From the NCBI RefSeq assembly GCF_947507565.1, contig NC_089175.1:434001-498000 (forward strand): a DNA stretch of 64,000 nucleotides. The letters run 5' to 3'. Below are positions 59,194 to 64,000 of this stretch, one piece after another. Within the stretch, counting starts at the first letter, position 1. Each line of letters opens with the position of its first letter. The stretch comes from Oscarella lobularis. Its lineage: Eukaryota; Porifera; Homoscleromorpha; Homosclerophorida; Oscarellidae. The notes below the pieces were generated by a model. It searched no databases. It saw nothing but the letters and a program-made list of their open reading frames with translations, and had not been told where the DNA came from. A program made the translations under genes and the position numbers.

Positions 59194-61432
59194 ATGCCCT
59201 GCTCACAAAATGAGATTGTGGCGGCAATTGTGGTTGGTTTGCCGGGGTTAGTATCCTTGGCACTAAGCATCGTCATACTGATCTGGGGGGCTGACGCTGG
59301 CACACTGCTGCAGTGGACATCCGACTCGGCTGTATGGGGATCCCGCATTACACTTTTTTCAGTGATATTGGAAGTTATTACTACTTCTATTAAATGCTTC
59401 TTGAAGTGTCGGGACAAAGAAGAAATCTTTCCTTATGCCTTTTACGTCGGCCTAACAGCAGCGTTCTGGACAATTGGTTCAGTGCTCATCTTCAGCTGCA
59501 TTATCCTTGGTGATAGCCCGTACTACGGGAAGGGTTTGCTTGCAACTGCAGCTGCCTTTGCGATTGCTCAGGGCGTGTTTTGGGTGATTTGGACTGTTGT
59601 ATATTGGTGCCACTTTCGGAAAGATGAAGAAAGTAAGTGCAAGTGTGAGTGCACTACTGGTGATGACAAAGGAAGAATTTCTTTTTACGCATTGTGGACT
59701 TTGGCATTGGTGGCATTTATAGTTTGTTGTGCAGGAGCTATTTCTTCCGCAATCAAGGAATCTAATCGTGTCAAACATTGCCGCTACTATTCTACAGCTG
59801 CTGTTGCCTCCGCTTCTAAGACGTGTTCAGAAGTGCATGGGGAAAAACGTCATGAAGGACGGAGGGAACGCTGCTGATGCTGCCGTTGCTGTTTCATTCT
59901 GTCTTGGAGTTGTTGAATTTCAGTCGTCGGGACTTGGTGGGGGTGGTTTCCTTGTACATTATAACAAAAGTAAAGGATTCGCGACTTCTATAGACTTCAG
60001 AAGTGCGGCTCCATCGCTTGCTAATACGAACACACTAAATAAGCAAACAACGTTAGATGAAAGTCCAGAACGATATATTGCCGTGCCAGGAGAGTTGAAA
60101 GGATTGCATGAGTTGTGGAAAAACCATGGAAAGAGCGATTGGAAAGACTTGATAGCTCCATCCATCAAGTTGGCACGAGACGGTTTCACTGTAAGCAAAG
60201 ACTTAGCCGACGCTGCTTCCAACTTCAGCAGACGAAAGAACGTCTTCACTCCTCTTCTGAACCTCATTAGACCCAATGGAAATCCAATACAAGAAGGTAC
60301 TACACTAAAGCGACGCAATCTTGCTTTGACGCTAGAAAAAATATCGTTAGAACCAGATGTTGCGGTTCTTTATGAAGACGAAATTAGTAAAAAAATTATT
60401 GAAGACCTTCCCGCTGGAAGTCTTCTTGGACAGAACGACTTCCAAAGCTACACCGCTCCTGAAAACATCGCAAATCATGCCTATATTGCTGTAAATAGAA
60501 TTATGATAGGCGCGCCTCTTCCGGCAAGCGGAGTCATTCAACTGTTACTTCAAAATATCTTAAGAAATTACAACAATAATAAAAATAGTGCTCTTGCTTA
60601 CCATCGCATCATCGAAAGCTTCAAGTTTGGCTTTTCCAGGCGTAACGTTTTAGGCGATCCGGAAAACAACGATATAATTAAGAGTCTTTATAACGAATTT
60701 CAGAAGACACCCTACGCTTACAACCTAAAAGAAAAAATAGATGACACTAAAACCTTTGATTTGGATCACTACACATCTGACCTTTCAATTCCTACTGACT
60801 ATAGCGATGTAGAGAAAGACGATAAAGAAATGTCAACAACTCACATTGCTATCATTGATCAACATGGAAACGCTGTTTCACTGACAACATCTGTTGGATT
60901 ATCATTTGGAAGTAGACTTCTGTTAGAATCGACAGGCATACTCCTAAATTCAGACATGGTCGGATTCAGTTTTAGAGGATCTGAAGAGTTCTTTGATCTT
61001 CCTTACAATCCAAGCAATCTTATTGTAGGAGGAAAACGACCATTGTCGTCAATGTGTCCCACAATAGTTACGGAAACCTATGATGGCCGTCCACGTGCAT
61101 CCCTAGTTGTTGGCGGTGCCGGCGGTTCTCGAATAATAACAGCCGTGTCTCTAGCTATAATTCGCCACCTCTTGTTCGGCGAGGAGGTATGCGAGTCTGT
61201 GAATGACAAAAGACTTCATCACCAATTGGTACCAAATAAAGTTTATGTGGAGCCGGGATTCAGTAAAGAAATGATATCAGAACTTGAGGAAAAAGGACAT
61301 AAATTCGACTTCAACAATACATTGGGCTCTGAAAACAAGGCAACTGCAGTTCATGCTGTGAGCATGACTCATTCCGGCTCTCTAATGGCAGTGTGCGATA
61401 AAAGGCTCTCTGGAAAACCTGCAGGATGGTAG
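59194..61432 (+). CDS. Multi-pass GGT copy 2, interrupted by a 4-nt frameshift
   Basis: Same plan as the gene at 52455. The N-terminal part (Met 59194) has five hydrophobic segments (IVVGLPGLVSLALSIVILIW, ITLFSVILEVITTSI, GLTAAFWTIGSVLIFSCII, ATAAAFAIAQGVFWVIWTVV, LWTLALVAFIVCCAGAISSA). Around 59834-59838 the sequence reads GAAGTGCATGGGGAAAAAC where copy 1 has GAAGTGGGGAAAAAC: four extra bases shift the frame just after SKTCSEV. The GGT part continues in another frame without a stop to 61432 and keeps all key residues: NAADAAVAVSFCLG, IDFRSAAPS, catalytic Thr in MSTTHIAIIDQHGNAVSLTT, RPLSSMCPTIV, GGAGGSRI, GKPAGW. As written it cannot make the full protein. No acceptable tiny intron spans the site. 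It is either a very young pseudogene, a sequence error, or two separate products. Single exon, like copy 1. Confidence 0.75.
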
Positions 61433-61904
61433 AGTTCTATGGAACCCTAATCTAAATGTCTGTGTGTCAGCCGCTTAGCTACAGCTAATTTTTGTCGTCT
61501 TCTTCTGTACCTCTACTTGTGCTTTGACGTGTGTTCTTTTTTTATTTCAAGTGTTTTGGTCCAAAAATGCATCAAGGGCACGTTAGCAGTGAATCTCCCT
61601 GAACTGCCCTGCAATTTTAGTTCTACGAGTCTAGTTCTTTCCACACCAAATAACAACGACACAGATAAATTACCTGGGCTATGGTTTAGATAAACTCGCT
61701 ATGAACAGCTTACAAAAGATGAAGATTTCACTAGCTATGAAAGATCCCTAGGGTGACTTGGAGTCAACAATCTATCATTCTTTCCGTGTCTCTAAATACG
61801 GCAATTGGCTAATAGACTTATATTCGATAAAGGAAATCTCGATGTCAGATTTTAGGTAATTTATAAATTAGCAAATGACAAGAAATCTGAAATTTGGCTG
61901 TAGC
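61433..61904. other. 3' flank of GGT copy 2
   Basis: AT-rich, no gene or repeat recognised. Confidence 0.4.
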
Positions 61905-62380
61905 TCTAGAGCATTAGCACATTGAGCAGCTTAATCAATTAATTAAATTCTGTAGCCTAATCTTATTTTATCTACCCAAAGCTGAAGCGACTGCTCCCAC
62001 AGTGCTACTCAACCAGCTGCCCCAGCCACCCCAGCCGGATTCCTATGAGCGGATGATGTCGGTATTTCACGTTACCTTCGGTTTTTCTTCCTTTACCAGT
62101 GACTTCAGTGCATGACGAATGTCTTTCGCTTCGATTTCTTGATCTTCAGTCTCCGTAGGTGAATCCGATTTTTCTTCTGCTGCTGTCTTCACGTCCGCTT
62201 CCGCGACTTCGTCTTTGTCCGGTTCTTTTTCGATCGCGACTTCGCTCGCTTTCTCGTCCTCCGTAATTAGGTAACGGAAGACGCCTCTATCGCCGCCGCG
62301 TTGGCCTCGTCGCGCTCCTGCGACGGTTCGTCGTCTTCTTGAGCGCTTTCGAATTCTTCCCCGCTTTCTGGATTGCTCAT
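61905..62380 (-). pseudogene. FAM114A exon 1-2 fragment fused to a CARD-ankyrin scrap
   Basis: Exon 1 (Met at about 62380: MSNPESGEEFESAQEDDEPS) and exon 2 (about 62040-61975, with GWGGWGSWL and STVGAV) match FAM114A, but an extra ATTAGGTA-like insertion at about 62263-62272 breaks the frame and no later exons follow. The left end (61905-61932, AGCATTAGCACATTGAGCAGCTT) matches the CARD-ankyrin exon at 55930-55965, so an abrupt junction between two gene relics lies here. Confidence 0.7.
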
Positions 62381-62572
62381 GGTTCGGTGAAAAAACGCCT
62401 CGAAAGCGTTTGGACGGGTTACGACTTAGTCAGTATACGGGAGCTTTGCATTGAGTCAAGTATAAGGGTACAGTACCAGCTATCACAAAAATGTCACAAA
62501 AACAGGCATAATTGAATGTACCGTCTACAGCTGTCAGAAAAATAAAAAACATAAAAATTACATCACTTGACT

Positions 62573-64000
62573 CTAAGACTTTGGTCGTTTGGTCCTTGGG
62601 GCTACATCCTCCTGCCAATCCTCAAGCAATTTCACCACGTTTTTACGATTATACTCCCTTGCAATGTCAATAGCCATGCCATCTCGTGATTCTATATCCG
62701 GATCAGCGTAGTTTAGCAAAAGCAACTCGGCACAATCCTTTTCGCCGAACAATGCAGCGTTATGAAGAGATGTCCAGTCAAGTTTGTCAGCTCTGTTGAC
62801 AGCCGTAGAAAATTTCGGATTTTCAAGTAAATAGGTCAGTAGGTTTTTGTTCCCGAATCGAGCTGTTCGGTGAAACGCAGAAGTGACGTACATACAGGCA
62901 TTTGGATTGGCGCCTTTTTCTTCAAGCAAACGTTTGCAGAATTCAACGCTTTCCGGATCTTCTTTCCTTGAAAACTTCCACAGCCAATAGTTCTTCAAGA
63001 ATTTTAGATCTTTCTTCAGCTTTCCGGTGTCTTCCTCCTTTTTTTCAAGTAGTTGCAGAGTATCTTGTGTTTCTGCGCATGAATCACTGAACAGATTAAA
63101 CCTATAACAAATAAGAATGCCCATTAGATACTACTAATAAAACATACCTTGCTTTATTTGGATCCCTGATCAGTTCATGTACGAGCTCATTTATCCCTGC
63201 GTATGGCGTGGCTTCTTCCTCATTAGCTCCATGACGTCGTAGAATTTTAGCACATTGAGCAGCTTCTGCAGTTGACTTATTGTCAGAAGCGTAACACCAG
63301 AAAAGCGGACTTAGGCTATTTTCGTCTCCGTAATTCAAGTCAAATCCGTGTTCGTGAAATAGAGGAATTAGATGTGTATGACCCCAGTGAACCATCATGT
63401 GAATGCAAGTAACGCCTGCCATTTTACCCTGATCTAGAGTTTTGCTTGATTCCTTTTCTAATGCTTCAGTGCATAATGTATACATGCCGTGACGACACAA
63501 CCACCAAAGAAGCTCCGGCATCCAGTGCTGTTTCTCCTCAGCTGCGTAAGACTTCACTACGTTGTCCAGTGATTTCAAAGAGACAAAATCTTCTTTAGTA
63601 TGCCTTGATAGAAAGAACTAAAAAGGAGCCAAGATGTATTTTATTAGGCATACCGAGGCACAAAGCGTTCACTTCCTGTTTCAATTTCATTATTCATGCT
63701 CAGCTGTGATAGAAACGGGTATATCAGAAATGGAGACTTCAACTAAACTCGCATCTGCATGCACATGTGCAGTGTTATAAGTTTACAGTCGGGTAGCGCT
63801 AACTTTAATCCTCGGAAAAAACTATCTCTCGAGTCAACATCCTATCCGAGGTTTATATACTGTATAGCAGTTGCAACAGTTACTCACTCAGTATGTGCTT
63901 ACTACACTAATGCCTTGAAAATTTATTACCATGCTTTGACTTTGGAAAGCCGCTCTATGGCGCTTTGCCGTAAACCGCTGATAACGTTGGTTGCCGCTGC
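62573..64000 (-). CDS. CARD-ankyrin gene, copy 2, 5' end beyond the right edge
   Basis: The last exon (about 63110-62573) is highly similar to copy 1: FCKRLLEEKGANPNACMYVT, LLTYLLENPKFSTAVNRADK, WTSLHNAALFGEKDCAELL, RDGMAIDIAREYNRKNVVK, ending PRTKRPKS. The preceding exon (about 63600-63148) has LKSLDNVVKSYAAEEKQHW, GVTCIHMMVHWGHTHLIPLF and HGANEEEATPYAGINELV. Its 5' part differs from copy 1: GGCTCCTTTTTAG replaces GGCTCCTTTCAG, which breaks the copy-1 frame but creates a possible new splice acceptor, and stops precede it in the old frame. The CARD exon is not in the window; similarity to the copy-1 intron resumes at about 63978. Whether this copy still makes a CARD fusion cannot be decided here. 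Confidence 0.65.
63770..63977. other. About 200-bp insertion in CARD-ankyrin copy 2
   Basis: Copy 1 passes directly from CATCTGCATGCACATAAAT to AACATTGGTTGTCGCTGC (56445-56485). Copy 2 has about 200 bp between the same landmarks. The insert has no coding frame and no clear terminal repeats. Confidence 0.5.

Noticed and set aside
59834-59838. A tiny intron removing the frameshift in GGT copy 2
   Set aside because: No GT-AG or GC-AG pair of workable size exists around the four extra bases, and introns here are at least about 45 bp.

Overview
The window is animal nuclear DNA: almost every gene is split by very short GT-AG introns (about 45-110 bp), genes are tens to hundreds of bases apart, and the conserved genes are metazoan housekeeping and signalling genes (TBCK, a Kruppel-like factor, PDE2, cyclin A, AIFM1, MRPL47, CYFIP, TBC1D1/4, FAM114A). 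Compactness plus an animal gene set suggests an early-branching animal with a small genome, most likely a sponge (a homoscleromorph such as Oscarella or Corticium would fit). That placement is inference.

Layout. 1-2114 (-): 5' part of TBCK. 3507-4549 (+): KLF zinc-finger factor. 5043-10779 (-): dual-GAF PDE2-type phosphodiesterase. 10902-12771 (-): cyclin A. 13071-16215 (-): three tandem TMEM272-like four-helix membrane genes, the third decayed. 16307-19065 (-): AIFM1, head-to-head at 29 bp with MRPL47 (19095-19475, +). 19804-20093 (-): a 67-aa paralogue of only the AIFM1 presequence and membrane segment.

20352-35234 (+) is the first accessory region: four tandem immunoglobulin-type receptors with one nine-exon plan (three Ig-like domains, one unclassified Cys domain, a mucin-like Thr/Ser stalk of very different length, a TM helix, and a tail rich in Tyr motifs, ITIM-like and NPxY). 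Every intron is phase 1. The spacers hold relics of flanking genes (the AIFM1-like mini-gene and a PH adaptor) and two mobile-element-like insertions. A GAB-like PH docking protein with YxxM and YxxP motifs follows (35615-37049, -), a plausible cytoplasmic partner of such receptors.

37246-49572 is conserved again: CYFIP (WAVE complex, -), a Dpy-30-motif protein with a 27-bp coding repeat (-), a metallo-beta-lactamase-fold-like gene (+), and a TBC1D1/TBC1D4 Rab-GAP (+).

49650-64000 is the second accessory region, a nested tandem duplication of three unrelated genes: FAM114A (-; one complete, three truncated copies), an unusual single-exon gene fusing a five-helix membrane domain to a complete gamma-glutamyltransferase (+; one intact, one with a 4-nt frameshift, one fragment), and a CARD plus ankyrin-like gene (-; one complete, one running off the right edge, one terminal remnant). 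The Ig array with its docking protein and the membrane-GGT/CARD-ankyrin cluster are the two places most likely to hold undescribed biology; both look like young, rapidly remodelled, possibly defence- or recognition-related loci.

Exon boundaries were set by eye from splice consensus, reading frame and family similarity. No alignment or search was run.
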